A stretch of 64,000 nucleotides of DNA from Chloranthus sessilifolius (Eukaryota > Streptophyta > Magnoliopsida > Chloranthales > Chloranthaceae), in the NCBI GenBank assembly GCA_021018995.1, contig CM037592.1:77441301-77505300 (forward strand). The letters are read 5' to 3'. Each line of letters begins with the position of its first letter. Positions within the stretch are counted from its first letter, which is position 1. Shown one piece after another: positions 44,198 to 56,476 of the stretch. The position numbers and the translations under genes are program-made. The notes under the pieces are model-generated. The model did no database searches. It saw only the letters and a list, made by a program, of their open reading frames with translations, and was not told the DNA's origin.

Positions 44198-46611
44198 TTG
44201 CTATCCTACCATCCGTTTCCTTCGTTCTCTTTAGTTTTTCAAGCTCTTCGTTCTAGGATTGAGGGTGAGGGTATTGGTGGGCGCGATCTTACTGTTTCTG
44301 AGTTGGAGAGGATGTTAGGGGCGGAGATGGGTGAGACTTTCGAAGCTCAGACCGACGTTGTCGAGGAGGTGGTTAGAGAGGAGGTACTAGAGGTTGACTA
44401 GTCGGGAGTCAGGGAGGAGGTGCTCAAGATTGAGCAGGGGGTCGATGAGGATGAGGGTGAGAGGGTTGAGGGTGAGATACCTGAGGGTGTGGCTGAGGAG
44501 GATGTGGGTGTGCCAGTGATTCAGTCTGGTTGGACCTTCTTTGATGTGGACATATGGGTTCATTGTTTTTAGTGGGTGGAGAGGGCCCATACATCTTGAG
44601 TGGTATGGCAGCTGGGGCTCGTTTAGGGAGTCCCTTCAGAGATTCGCCACAGAGTGGCGAAGAGGATGACCGGCCCTCCTGGCCGGAATTTTATCGAGCG
44701 GATGGAGCTTCAGATAGTAGATTTTAGAGCTAGGAGAACCAGGGCTACAGGGGTGCATGATGAGGCGGACGCCTGGGAGTATGTGCGGTGGTTTAGTGCA
44801 TTGGGTGGCGGGCGCCTCTTCACACGTCCCTGCCATGGGAGTGGCTCTTTCGCGAACGGTGGGCCAGAGTTGGCGTCAACTTTGAGGGAGAGGTTGGCTG
44901 CGTTGGAGTAGGGCCATCTCACTGCGAGCGCGTGGAGGGCATTAGACGCCCTCCATAGGGAAATGGAGTGGATGGGGTGTGCTCCTCGTTCAGATGAGGA
45001 GATACTGCACTCCTTAGCCTCCTCGGTTGCTCAGGCTAGGGCGGCGAAGGATGAGTCGGGGGCTCGACTAGCGGAGACTCGACGGCTCCTGGTGAGTTAA
45101 TTTATGAGTTTTTTGTATTATGTAGACTCGGTCTTTTGGTCATTCTGACATGGTTGTGGTGTCTCATTTTATTTTATTTTGGATAGTCTGAGAGGGAGGG
45201 TGAGGTTGCTCGTCAGGCGGCCCTGCTAGATGTCTATCGCAGTCAGCAGCTGGCTGACTGGGAGGTAGCTGCTAGTCTACATTCTGAGGTCGATTGATTA
45301 GTAAGTATCTTTACAAATATGGTTTTATTAACTGTTAGCATTGTGAGCTTGCCAACTGATGTGTTTATTGTTATTCGTAGAGAGCTGAGCTCGTTGCTGG
45401 AGGCCCCGTTCGGGCATTTGATCCATCTTCAGTTGCTTCCTTCAGTCGAGAGGATCCAGCGATGGCTCAGCTTTGGGTCGAGCTAGATCATTGGGTAAGT
45501 TCCATTCAATCTTTTATCTTGTTTATGTCGTTGCATTAGTTTATTGGGTATCATTGTTTCACTTTCTTAGTAGCTTACTAATATCGTGCAGTATTTTAGC
45601 GTCGGGTTGTCGAGGATCTTAAGGTGACGGAGGCGACTGCTGCCTCTCTACACCCGGAGAGTCAGGTATAGGTTTTTTGATGTGGTGTAATTCTGTTTAG
45701 GTTATTTCATCTTTATTTTATTCTGACATGTCTTGTGTTGGTTTGTTGATTCTTTGTGTAGGCTATTCCAGACTCTGCTCCCGAGGGTCCCCCTCAGGAG
45801 TCTGTTCCTATCCCTACTCAGGTATGTTTTAGTTATTGTGTTCATGTTTATTTGTCATTATAGTATTTTTCTGATATATTTGTTTGTTCTTGTTGCAACC
45901 TTCCCTGCCGATCCAAAGGAGATCCGAGACTTGCCAATTAGGCGACTCTTGGAGGAGAGGCTGGATCTTGTATAATCCCTTTTCTTTTCAAAGTTTCTTA
46001 TTCTGTTCATTTATATATTAGTTTTCCTTTGACTTGGTATGGTTATGCAGGTTTGTCAGCTTGAGGAGGCGCGTCTAGAGGCGGCACGAACATGCGCCAC
46101 TCCCGAGGCGAGACGGGTCCTTGTGGAGACACAGAGTTGCGAAGACCTATTTGTCGAGATGATGGCTGTGCAGAGGACTCAGGCTGAGGCATTGGAGGTA
46201 GTGCGTCGAACGATGTGGGCAGAGTCGCAAGTGACCCTAGATCAACTACAGTATCATTTGGCGAGGAGTGAGTGGGGGATACATAGGATGGCTTGTCAGC
46301 TTGGTGGATCGGAGTCGAGGGCTATGGGTCGGTCGGGCAGTCTTGTTACACGTCCCATGATCGTGTTAGGGGTGATGCTTTTGAGGATTCTGTTGTTCGT
46401 GAGGTTCTTGCGAGATATTCTCCTCATTTGCAATCGAGGAGATCTGTTAGTCAGGCAAGTAAGGGGGTTTTGTGGCAGGCCTCATCATCTAGAGGTTCTG
46501 AGGACTCCAGGTGCTGGGATTGTGTTTTTAGAGGACCAGTCTACGAACCTCCGAGCTGATGATACCGAGGACAGCGGTGATCGACCATCCCAGCGACAGC
46601 ATAGGGAGTAG
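44198..46611 (+). pseudogene. T2 antisense multi-exon gene with coiled-coil product
   Basis: This lies antisense to T2 pol, between integrase and the T2 LTR. Exons I can read: 44198-45091, 45187-45300, 45381-45494, 45600-45665, 45762-45821, about 45900-45967, and 46051-46611. Introns are short (80-120 bp), nearly all GT-AG, and several exons are whole codons long (66 and 60 bp), so phase 0 prevails. The products are Glu/Arg/Ala-rich heptad stretches (LEEARLEAARTCATPEARR, TQAEALEVVRRTMW) plus a block MELQIVDFRARRTRATGVHD. At least four nonsense codons (44399, 44567, 44588 and 44909) and a shift near 46355 inactivate it. The family is not recognised. Its position matches the extra antisense ORFs known in Tat-type elements. 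Confidence 0.6.
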
Positions 46612-48205
46612 GGGTACATGCGTGTATTTTTGTATCCATGATATGTGTGTTGTATATATAGGGGGGATGTCCCCAGTGATAAGTGTAAAAAAAAATGAGA
46701 AGATTTTGACATATATAGAGAGATTTTTGGTTTCGATGTACCTGATTGGCTCCTTTTCTTTTAGTTACCTCTTGTGTCTACTTTTGCTTTTTAGTTGCTT
46801 TAGCGCCATCGACGGTCATTGGGACTTGGATGCTTCTTGAGCTAGCCCGGTGATGGTTGAAGGTTGCTTCGTGTCTGCACATGTGAGAGTAATGCTTTTA
46901 GTAGTTTTTGTTCTCCCTCTTACTAGTTTTCAAGGGGGGTAAGTGTCTTAGACCAGAGTCTGGTAGCAAAAGATAGATATGTGCTTTTTTTTTTTTTCTC
47001 ATCTTCTTTGAAATGACAAGAATGCAATAGGGAAAGTAAATAGCTAAGATAGAAATAATAACAAAATAATAAAAATAAAAATACCCCAGTGTAGGAGCGT
47101 GGTAGGATTGGTAGTATGGTATCTTCGGTAACACTTTTCGAATGGTAACTTCGTCGTTCCTTATCTTCTTTGTGAATAAGCTAGCGCTTCTGATATGATT
47201 CTTCTTCTAATCCAAAAAATGCCCCAGCATCAAGATGCAATGGAGGTTTTCTGGGTTTTGAGATGAGCACATTGGGTCTATAAGCAGTCATGGGTATTTG
47301 GTGAGTTAGTTTTGAAGAAAAGTTGATCGATACTGTCATCGAACCGGGGAAGTCTCTTTGATTAGGTTAGTTATATACAGGGGTCTATCCTAGGGTAGTG
47401 GCCATCCTATCCCATCATTATTAGGGAGAAGTATGGTAGGTATAGTAGATGATTGCATCAATCATCAGTCATCAGTTTTCAGTTTCATTCCTAGGAGCAT
47501 CCTGTAAGGCTTCTGATTTATCATTTGAAATAAAAATAGAAGAGAGGGGGTAAGGCACAGTGATATGAGGAATAGTTTGTATCTAATGCTTCCCAAAAGG
47601 GATAAGTAATAATCTTTTTCTCAGAGGGATATGGGGTGCCATAATTGAGCTCTTCGCCATATTTCGGTATCATCAAAATCTCATATTCTATGATTAGCAG
47701 GAGTTTTTCCTCCTCCCGCCACCTTACGACGACATCTAGTAGTATGGGGACATCAAGGACGCCCTCGCAACTTACTTATACACTTCTAGTAACGTTACCA
47801 AGGATGTCCTCATGGTCTGCTTATGCTTCCCTGAGCTCATTGACTTGTTCATTCCTCGTAATGCTCTCACTCAAATTTTTTAATGTATGTATTCTTGAAA
47901 GAATCTTGCTAGCGTAAGAATAATGAGTTTTGATTGAACTTAACATCTTTATTTTTTTTTGCTCTAACATCTCCTTCAATGACGAGAGAAGGAAAATGAG
48001 GATTCGGTGTTACTTATGTTTTTGAAAGAGGTTAGATAGGTCACTAATCCTTTAATCAGATTGCCCGAGTGAGAAAAGGTAGGCGATAAATCGAAGGTCT
48101 TAAGGATATTCTGAGAATTGAAGGCGTACGACCAATGAATAGGTCGTGACGACTACGGGGGTGATAACTATAAATATTTAACTACTGGATGTGATGATCA
48201 CAGGG
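46612..48205 (-). other. T2 region between antisense gene and integrase end
   Basis: Mostly noncoding. A T-rich tract (46987-47000) and purine-rich stretches occur. On the minus strand 47640-47930 has a decayed frame with VNELREA and DVVVRWREEEKLLL-like text that may be a coding relic. It is not assignable. Confidence 0.35.
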
Positions 48206-49440
48206 CTAAGGGTAATATTTTCTAAGGTACATGACATTCCAAGGGCTAGGGAGTTCTTCCTCGTCTCGGTTCGTAAGTTTGTAGGCATTTCCAGGGTATG
48301 TGGCTGCTATGACATAAGGGTCTTCCCAGTTCGATTTCAGTTTTCCATTCGGATGGGCGTGCTTGGAAGGCATGATTTTCTTCAAAACTAATTCCGAAAT
48401 ATTAAAGGTTAATTCAAGGACTTTCTTATCGTAAGCCTTGGCCACTCTCCTCTGATATACCTGAGTGTGATCAGCTGCCCTTAGACGTGTTTCATCTAGT
48501 TGCTCTAGCTACGTGAGTAGGGTAATTCTCCTCTCATCTAAGGATAGCTTATCATCTAGTTGAATCCGTAAGGATGGTACTTGTATCTCATATGATAGGC
48601 CTGCTTCCATCTCGTAGGAAAGGAGGTAGGGAGTTTGGCCAGTGGCCGTACGAATAGAGGTCCTATAGGCCCAGAGTGCTTCTGGTAGTTATTCAGGCTA
48701 GTCGGCTCCATTGCTCATTTCTACTGTGCGTTTTAAGATTCGAATTAGTATTTTGTTCATAGCTTCTGCCAGTCCATTGCCTTGAGGGTAGAACGGTGAT
48801 GAGTGGCATAGACCGATGCCGTACTTCTTGCATAACTTTTTCGTCTTCTCTGCGATGAACTGTGGTCCATTTTCAGTGACAAACATCCTGGGTACTCCAA
48901 ATCTGGTGATGATATTCTGAATGATAAACTTTACAAGTGTTGAAGCCATGATTCTGACATAAGATTCAAGTTCTAGCCATTTAGTGTAGCATTCGGTCGT
49001 TATAAGTATGAATGCATGCTTGTGAGTGTTTCCAACGGTGTCTGTGAAAGGTCCAATGACATTGAAGGCCCACATCGAAAATGACCATGACGAGGTCATA
49101 GTATTCAATACAACTAATGGAGCTTTGACGAGTGTAGTATATTCTTGGCATTGCTTGCAGGATTGGACGTAGAGGTGGCAATCTCTGATCATTGTCAACC
49201 AGAAGTAGCCTTGTCATATAACTTAATTGGCGAGTCTCTGTCTACCGGAGTGGGCACTGCAGGCACTGGCGTGTGCTTCTCGGAGGATGTATTGACTTTC
49301 GACAGCCATAACACATCGTAGTAGTACTCCTTTAGTGAAGGCCTTTTTGTATAATGTTTCGCTGAGTATATAGAATCGGACACATCGGTTCCTTATAGTC
49401 TTCTGTTCGATCTTCGTGGCATATGAAGGGACGTGTTGAT
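48206..49440 (-). pseudogene. T2 Tat-type integrase
   Basis: On the minus strand the zinc-binding domain (49440-49130) keeps EAHASACSAHSG and CKQCQ. The core (49080-48700) reads MWAFNVIGPF, FVTENGPQF and YPQGNGLAEAMNK; the first two catalytic Asp positions appear as Asn and Glu, so catalysis is lost. The C-terminus (48445-48206) has the GKLKSNWEDPYV module and ends LRKYYP followed by a stop, the usual end of Tat-type integrases. Confidence 0.85.
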
Positions 49441-49679
49441 GTTTCAAGAAATTCCAGATGTCGAAATACCATAGTTGTTCATCGTCGGTTAGTGATTTTT
49501 CAAATCTAAACATAGCAACTTCAATTTCTGTCTTGTCGTACTTTTTCGGAGTGATTGCTTCTTTCGGTCCTGTACTTGTGGGGAGGACGGGTAATTCTCT
49601 CTTGACGGTCCATGCTACCTCGTGGGCGGGTACTATCAGCTTTTCGGTGAAGAAGGTGTTAGTATTTTACCTGATGGGT

Positions 49680-49985
49680 ATTTGGATGACCGAGGCTAGC
49701 GTGGCTAAGAAATCTGCGAGCTTGTTTTCTAATCTTAGGATGTGCATGAAAGAGATTCTTTCAAATTTCTTTACTAAATATTGAGCGATTTCTAGATATT
49801 CCATTAGTCTCAGTTCCTTAGTTTTCCATTCTCCTATGACTTGTGAAATTACTAGTTTGGAATCACTAATGGTTTTTAATTGTTTAACACTTAATTGTAG
49901 TGCTACTCATAATCTAGCTATAAAGGCTTCGTATTCTTCAACATTGTTAGTGACAGGGAAATCTAGTTGATAAGTCTTAGGTATG
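49680..49985 (-). pseudogene. T2 archaeal-type RNase H remnant
   Basis: Minus-strand translation gives EEYEAFIARL, SDSKLVISQVIGEWKTK and LADFLATLASV, with one stop. This is the second RNase H that marks the Tat lineage, in the same position as in T1 (250-520). Confidence 0.75.
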
Positions 49986-50099
49986 ACAACTCATTCTTAG
50001 CTTAGGAGGACTATCCCGATGCCTTTTTCTTTGTTATTTAGAGTGTGTCAAAATAAAAGATCCATGAGGTCTTATCAGGCTCTTTGTTATGAATCGTGA

Positions 50100-51881
50100 A
50101 TAGGTCCTCATCAGGGAAATCCATATGCACAGGCTCATCACTCGATAGTGGGAGATCTGCGAGGTAATTGGCGACTGCTTGTCCTTTGATCGATTTCTGT
50201 GTGACGTAAGTGATATTGAATTCTTACAGGAGCATATGCCAGCGAGCGATCTTTCCTGATGTTGTGGGCTTTTCGAATACGTACTTCAGAGGGTCCATTC
50301 GGGCTAGTACTAGTATTTTATGTGCTCCGAAGTAGTGTCGTAATTTGGTAGAGGCCCACACCAATATGAGGCCAGTCTTCTCCATTAAAGTGTATTTTCG
50401 TTCGTATTCGACCATCATCCTACTAAGATAGTAGATAGCCTTCTCTCTTTTGCCGTCTTCTTCATATTATCTCAGAATTACTACCATTGCTTTGTCGTTC
50501 ATTGAGAGGTATAGAATTAGGGGTCTTTCGGGGACTGGTGGTGATAGTATTGGCAGGTTAAGGAGGTACTTCTTGATATTGCCGAAGGCTTGCTGACACT
50601 GATCATCCCATTTGTATTCAGTTCCTCCTTTAAGTAATCTGTAGAAAGGATCGCATCTGTCCCAATGCTGGGAGATAAATCTTCTGATGAATTACAATCT
50701 TCCTATCAGGCCTCATAACTCTTTGATATTACTGGGAGGCGGCATCTCGAGGATAGCTCTAACTTTGGAGGGTCAACTTTGATCCCTCGCTTGCTATCTA
50801 TGAAACCAAGTAATTTTCTAGAAGTGACCCCGAAGACACATTTCTTTGGGTTCATTTTTAGCTGGTATTTCTTATCTTTTTGTAACACCAGTCGGAGCAC
50901 TTCAACATGTCCTACTCACGTTTGGGACTTCACTAATATGTTACAGACATAGACTTTTACAGACTTATGCATCATGTCGTGAAAGATAGCTATCATGGCG
51001 CGTTAATACGTGGCTCCTGCGTTCTTGAACCCAAAAAGCATAACGACGTAACAATATGTTCCCCATGATGTGGTGAAGGAAGTCTTCTATTGGTCAGACT
51101 CTAATTTGATCTAATATATCAAGAGAAACCGTCCATAAAGTCCAGCGGTGTTGTCGACTAGAGTGTCAATGTGTGGAAGTGGGAAGCCATCTTTTGGGCA
51201 TGCCTGGTTGAGGTTTCAAAAGTTGATGCAAACTCGCACTCTGTTGTCTTTATTGGTGACAGGTACTATGTTGGCGACCCATTTGGGGTAGAGGACGACT
51301 CAAATAAATTTTGCTTTGTGTAACTTGTCGACTTCCTCTTTAACTTGGAGGGCGGTTCGTGGGTGCATCCTGCAGAGTTTCTGCTTAATAGGCTTTGCAT
51401 CGGGTTCTTAGATGAGGTGATATTCTACTAAACTTGGGTCTAAATCGGGCATGTCCTCGTAGGACCATGAGAAGGAATCGAGGTGTTTTTGCAGGATTCA
51501 TGCAATTTGTTGGCATTCCTTGGAGTTGAGCATTGCGCTAATCAGTAGCTTCTTGGATTTCTCTTCAGTGCCAAAGTTAAGTTCTTCCGTGGGTTCTGCG
51601 GCAGCTTGGGTTTTCTTATCAAAATGCTTGATAACCCATTGGGAGTCCAGTGCCTCCTCCACAACTGGTGTTCTTTCTTCATCCTCGGTAAGTTCGTATA
51701 CTGTGAAATTACCACACTGGGGATCTGAGTTTGCGAAAGGTAACCCTTCATCGGCACAATTTATGACTGAGAGATCTTTGGTAAGGTGAAGGTCAAGACT
51801 ACTGATTCTTCTCTCAAAATCACAAAGTATCTCGTTCGGTATGATCACTGGCTTGTTGTTTAGCGAGGATGCTTCAAGCAC
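50100..51881 (-). pseudogene. T2 Tat-type reverse transcriptase and RNase H
   Basis: From 51881 downward the minus strand encodes an acidic linker. The RT entry LDPSLVEYHL and KQKLCRMHPRTALQVKEEVD comes next (near 51430-51330), then WVANIVPV, FKNAGATY and KVYVCNILVKSQ. The normal YVDD catalytic motif reads YVCN, so the enzyme is dead. LGFIDSKRGIKVDPPK follows. RNase H (about 50640-50120) ends with GQAVANYLADLPLSSDEPVHMDFPDED, closely parallel to the first 90 bases of T1. More than ten stops or shifts are present. Confidence 0.85.
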
Positions 51882-51884
51882 TAT

Positions 51885-52500
51885 TAGATCAAGAAGATGA
51901 ATTTGATACCGTCTTTGGCTCTAACCTTGAAGGATGGGAATGTCCTTGGGGATCCCCTTGCATTCTTTACCATTATCAACCTCGCTGCCGAGCATGCGCA
52001 CTCATCCTAATATATTATGAAGATCAAGGAAAAAAACTCGCTACCCCTGAGGATCCTTTGGGAGATCCCCCTTGGTGGGAAGAACAACATTATTACAACC
52101 CATAGGATGATAGTTCAATTGACTACGATCTCCAGAGCTTCTTTGAAGAAGAGGCGATCAATGTGGTAGGAGAAGTTCACGCATTGGTGCCGCTGTCACC
52201 AGCATCACTCATTCAAAAGATTTCATTAGATGAGGACTCTAAAAAAAAAATGCCAAATTCACAACAAGTCCGCATTTATCGAAGAATCGCCCAAACGGCT
52301 CCAGCAGTCGTCTCACTCCCTCAACTAGAAGAAGCAATTCTCCCGGCGCCCCTTGAGGCGATCGACCCTGTACCATATTTATTATTAAAAATAAAAAAAT
52401 AGAAAAAATGGAAAACCCAAAAAATTCAGAAATATAAAATCCAAAAGAATCATAAAACCCAAGAAAAGAGAGGGAACTCTTTGTCCAGAACCAAATTTGT
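51885..52500 (+). pseudogene. Inverted copy of the T2 protease-RT linker
   Basis: On the plus strand 51886-52402 encodes LEGWECPWGSPC, YHYQPRCRAC, PPWWEEQ and EEEAINVVGEV. The same text, diverged, is encoded on the opposite strand at 53003-52900 (LEGWDCPWDSPC, YPYQPCCREC). It therefore lies inverted between the RT and the rest of the linker and disrupts pol. It ends in an A-rich stretch (52390-52470). Confidence 0.7.
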
Positions 52501-52529
52501 GGCCAACAGGGAGACTTTTCTTCTAAGGT

Positions 52530-54290
52530 TTCTATTCCATTCCCCGCACGAGGATGTAAATTGGCTTGCTTCGCTAACTCAAGTGCCGGGAGGTCTATCC
52601 AGTAGTCCTCGTCATCACTCGGGGGAGGTTGCCACTCTTCCTCTAGAGATTTCTAAAATATTTGGAATTGCGACGAATATGAGGATGTAGAAGTGTCTAG
52701 TTCAAGTTCCTCTTCAAATTCTATGAGGGCGATGCGAGTGTTTCCCCCTAGGTCAATTGGATGACCGTTGGGATTTTCTACTTCTTGTGTCAATAGCTGA
52801 GCTGGTAGGTCATTACTTGGGTCGGTGGTCACGAGGTTGGAGTGATTCGATTCTGCTATCGTAGAGTGTCGGGTCCAACTAGCGAAGCGCTCTAATATGC
52901 TGGCACATTCCCTGCAGCAGGGTTGGTATGGGTAAGCGATACAAGGAGAGTCCCAAGGACAATCCCATCCCTCAAGGCCAAGGCCGAGGCGGATGCCATA
53001 CAAGTTAGTATTTTCTTATGGAGTATCATCTTTTTCTCATGTTAAGCGTAAGTGCTCTTCACTATCATGCAAGGCTGCTATGTGAAAATCTTCGTCGTCA
53101 ATGGATTCCCAGTCTTCTACTTGTGGGTTGAGTTCTGGAGGTTTTTCTTTACTCTCTTCTGCAAATTCCTTAGTGTCAAACATGGGCTTGACTCCTTCGA
53201 GCGATTTATCAATATCATCATTTAAATTGGTTAAATCATTGAACACTTAAGTCATTTGCTCAATTTTCACTTCTTGGGATCTAGTGAAGGACACTTCCTT
53301 ATGCTTTGCCACATCTGCTTTCTCAGTGGTCCCATAGGCAAAGTGGTCATATAGAGACCATTTTGGTGAGGTAGGGGACAAGTTGGCTTGCGAGCCATCC
53401 GATTGGTAACCTAACCCTATGTGCTTACGCATTTGCATTGGGACAACGGGTCCTACACGACCTTGCTTATTTTTATCGAGTTCTGTGTAGGAAACGTATC
53501 CATATTGGTACATAAGATTCCACCCTTTTATCGCGGTAGGGTTAATGACATAGAGTTTGGCGAGGTCTGGGCTAACCCCTCTTCTCATTAATTTTTGTCG
53601 AGGCATTAGGGGAAAGCTAGGAGGGATAAGGGGACAGACTTCCGCAACGGTTGTCTCATCAGGGATTCGAGTCTTTTGAATATGACCCGTGTTCAACACA
53701 TAATTGTGAGCGGTTGGTATGCTCGCTGCATAATCAGTATCCATCTCCTGGAGGGGTGCATCAACGTATATACGGATGATGGAGTCCATGTATGAGAATT
53801 TAACCCATTGATGGTATGTGGATGCGACGACCTTCATTGACTCCAACCATTTTTTTCCTAAAATGGGATTGTACGTACTAGCGGAATCAGAAGCATAGAA
53901 GGTAACGTCTTTCGTTACAAGTTCGAGGTGAACCTATAGCTTGATGATTCCTTTGACAAAGTGACGTGACCTATCATAAGCTATGAGTGACAGTGCAAAG
54001 GGCCTGACATCCTGCTCCGTGTATTCGAAGATTTTTAACATGGTGAGAGGGCAGATGTTAAGTTTTGCTCTCGTGTCAACGAGTGCGTGTGGTACAGAGA
54101 ATCCTCTAATTATGGCCGTAAGATAGATGGGGGTCGCAGTCTCGCAGAGTAACTCTTTAGGCATGTCTATGTCTGTAAAAGTGATTGTCGGAGGTTGCGC
54201 CATGACCAAAGTGATTTGGTGAAGCTCATCTAAGGTCATATCTGTTAGTGCATGCTTTTTCTGGGTTCCTGTTGAATCAGTGGCTTCCAA
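52530..54290 (-). pseudogene. T2 protease and protease-RT linker
   Basis: The start region near 54290 encodes TDSTGTQKKHALTDMTLDEL. The retropepsin-like domain follows: ATPIYLTAIIRGFSVPHALV, then DTRAKLNICPLTML, where the catalytic D-T/S-G reads D-T-R and so is inactive. Bases 53850-53250 encode the post-protease fold (MYQYGY), with RKHIGLGYQSDG resembling a G-patch-like Gly motif. An acidic linker (53246-53040) and a Cys-rich block (53003-52900; C-x5-C-x8-C-x2-C) lead to EEEWQPPPSDDEDYW near 52640. No gag coding is seen between this and the LTR of block B. Confidence 0.72.
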
Positions 54291-54691
54291 TTCTGTCCTA
54301 ATGGACTCTAGCGATGCGACATTTGGAGTAATTAAAGTGAAAAAAATAATGACAGGGGTTTTCTAGGAGGATCCTTGGTTTATTATGATTGTCAGCTACA
54401 GATATTTAGCGACGCTGCAACACGTCAATGATCACGCCTAAGAGCGGGTGTGGGTTGCTTTTATTCTGAATCGTTCGCATGCGAACGTCAACAGCGTTCT
54501 GTTTCTTTGGATTAGATGGTTTAATTTCCTTTTTATTCTCCTTTATAGTTATGATTCTGGTAAGTTTAGACTTCCCTGATTCTGTTATGAATTTAGTTGT
54601 ATAGGTTTGTTCCAATTTGGTTAAGAGTGTTGTCGCTCCAAGTGTGCCATAATTGTGTGCATTATGAATCAAAAATTAAAGAATTAAAGAA

Positions 54692-56476
54692 TGCTAGGTT
54701 ATATGGATGTTAACTTATGAAAGGGATATCAGCACATTGGGGCTAACACTGGCCTGCAAGATCAGGGCCAATTGTAGCAAGTTTTAAAAGTAAGTATTTC
54801 AAGATCGTCCACAGAGAAGTTTGTCTAAACAGAGAGATAAACCTCCAGATCTGTGCTACCAGATCTGGCTCTATAATTATCTAAAATAAAGAATAGATAA
54901 AAGAGAGTGTTGGATTGTGTCACATTTAACTATAAGCAAATAAAGAAAAGAACTAACTACATGATCCAGATCCGAGTTGGGGAGGTGTTTAAAATAAGAC
55001 AAATGCAGAAATAATAGCTTCATGTACTTTAGCCTCTGAATTTTAATGGAGAGTCAGTAGTTCAACAGAGCAGATTCAATCTTCATCGGCTACCGACAGA
55101 TGTAAGAGAAATAAATCCAATTAAGGAATAGGTTTAGACTTATGGTCGTGATCATCCCACTTAAATGGTCACAGATCATCGACTAGTCGTGGCCTATTCT
55201 TTAGTTCGAACATGAATCATCAGAATGCCGCTTGAATTAGGTTACCAACGCTAATTCGCACAGGGATGATGAATTAAGGAAGTTGGATGCGGATGAGTGA
55301 ATCTAAAGAAGTCTAATGCACTAAGGTGAACATTGGAACCCTCGACATGACTCCAATGGAGAAGACACAAATTACAAAGAACCTTTTAAAATCCAACGTT
55401 ACAATTACAGAGCACGGCTTTAGAGAGCCCTCGGACTTATCGAGCTTCTCAGAGCCCTCAGATTCTGATCTTGAATCCGAACTTGGAAGTACAAATCACT
55501 CACAATGGCTCTCAAAGGTAAACTACAAGAAGGGATTACGGGGGTTCAGATAAGCTATCCGGACCAATGAGGGAAACAGAGATGAAAACTCTAAAACTGG
55601 ATGCCACAATTGGGCAAATGTCTTCTATTTATAGCTTTCCTTGATCCTTGCACTGAATTGACCAATCGAAGTGTTCGATCTGGATTGCCCAATGGCGATT
55701 GAGCACGGGATCCAGATCTGTTCGCCAATGAAAATGCTCGATCCGTTCCCAATCGCTAGAAGCATCAATTACATTATGGAATTCAAAAATCTGTTTGAGC
55801 TTCTAGAAGTTCACGCCAAGTGATTTCATCTTTGCGCTCACATGGGTTGGAATATGCTTTTGGATCTTGATTGGAATCTTCGAAATGTCCTCGGTCATTA
55901 AATGCATTAGGGGCGTAGATCTTGAAATGCCCTTTAAACAAGGTAATTCCCGAATGTCCTTCGTGAGAGTTTAAGTGCCTTTTCAAAAAGTGTTTTGGCT
56001 CCGGAAGTTCTTTTCGCAAAAGCAATTTGGCTTGAAAGTCTTTTCGAAGGACTTCTCCCGGATCTTCTATTCGAAAAGGAAATTTCAACTATTCGAGCGA
56101 ACATGGTTCTTTTCGAGTAGTTCATTCTGACTCGTAATCAATTGAATGCGAACTTTGACCTTTTCGAACAGTACTTTTTACTTTGCGATTTGAACTTTTA
56201 ACTTGATTTCTTCTTTGCGAATGGATCCTTCTTCTTCTTCAGGTCTTTTCTTGCTCTTTTAGGACCTTTTTAGCCATTGCTGAGGCTATTTCTTCACTCC
56301 CTCTTTGAGCTTGACATGAGTTGTCAGCTTTTTGATCATTTTAGGATGCTTTTCGGACTTGGACCTGTCTAATTGGTTAGCTGTAAAATGCACACTAAAG
56401 CACTTATTTAGTCTTCTCAAGGGTCTTTCAAAGCTCATGTTTAGGGGTGAAAAATGGTATTTTTCACTACTTAACA
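54692..56476. mobile_element. Unclassified solo LTR 2 in T2 block B
   Basis: It begins TGCTAGG and ends CACTACTTAACA, with near-duplications AAGAA (54687-54691) and AAGAG (56477-56481). Block A supplies the empty site: its TATTAAGAGTCCAATTAA at about 32493-32510 is uninterrupted. Related to solo LTR 1 by the GATCTGTG..CAGATCTGG block near the start and the TTTTTCAC-TACTTAACA end. Its word array (55660-56130) uses TTCGAT/TCGATC and CTTTTCGAA / TTCGAAAAG. Confidence 0.78.
55660..56240. repeat. TCGATC and CTTTTCGAA-type word cluster in solo LTR 2
   Basis: Words such as GTTCGATC, GCTCGATCC, CTTTTCGAA, TTCGAAAAGG, CTTTTCGCAAAAG and CTTTTCGAG recur at 15-50 bp spacing. The words differ from the TTCGATAGG words at the same place in solo LTR 1. 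Confidence 0.65.

Noticed and set aside
54406..54672. Minus-strand ORF of 88 codons in the T2 leader
   Set aside because: The homologous leader in block A does not keep the frame, and no gag motif is present.
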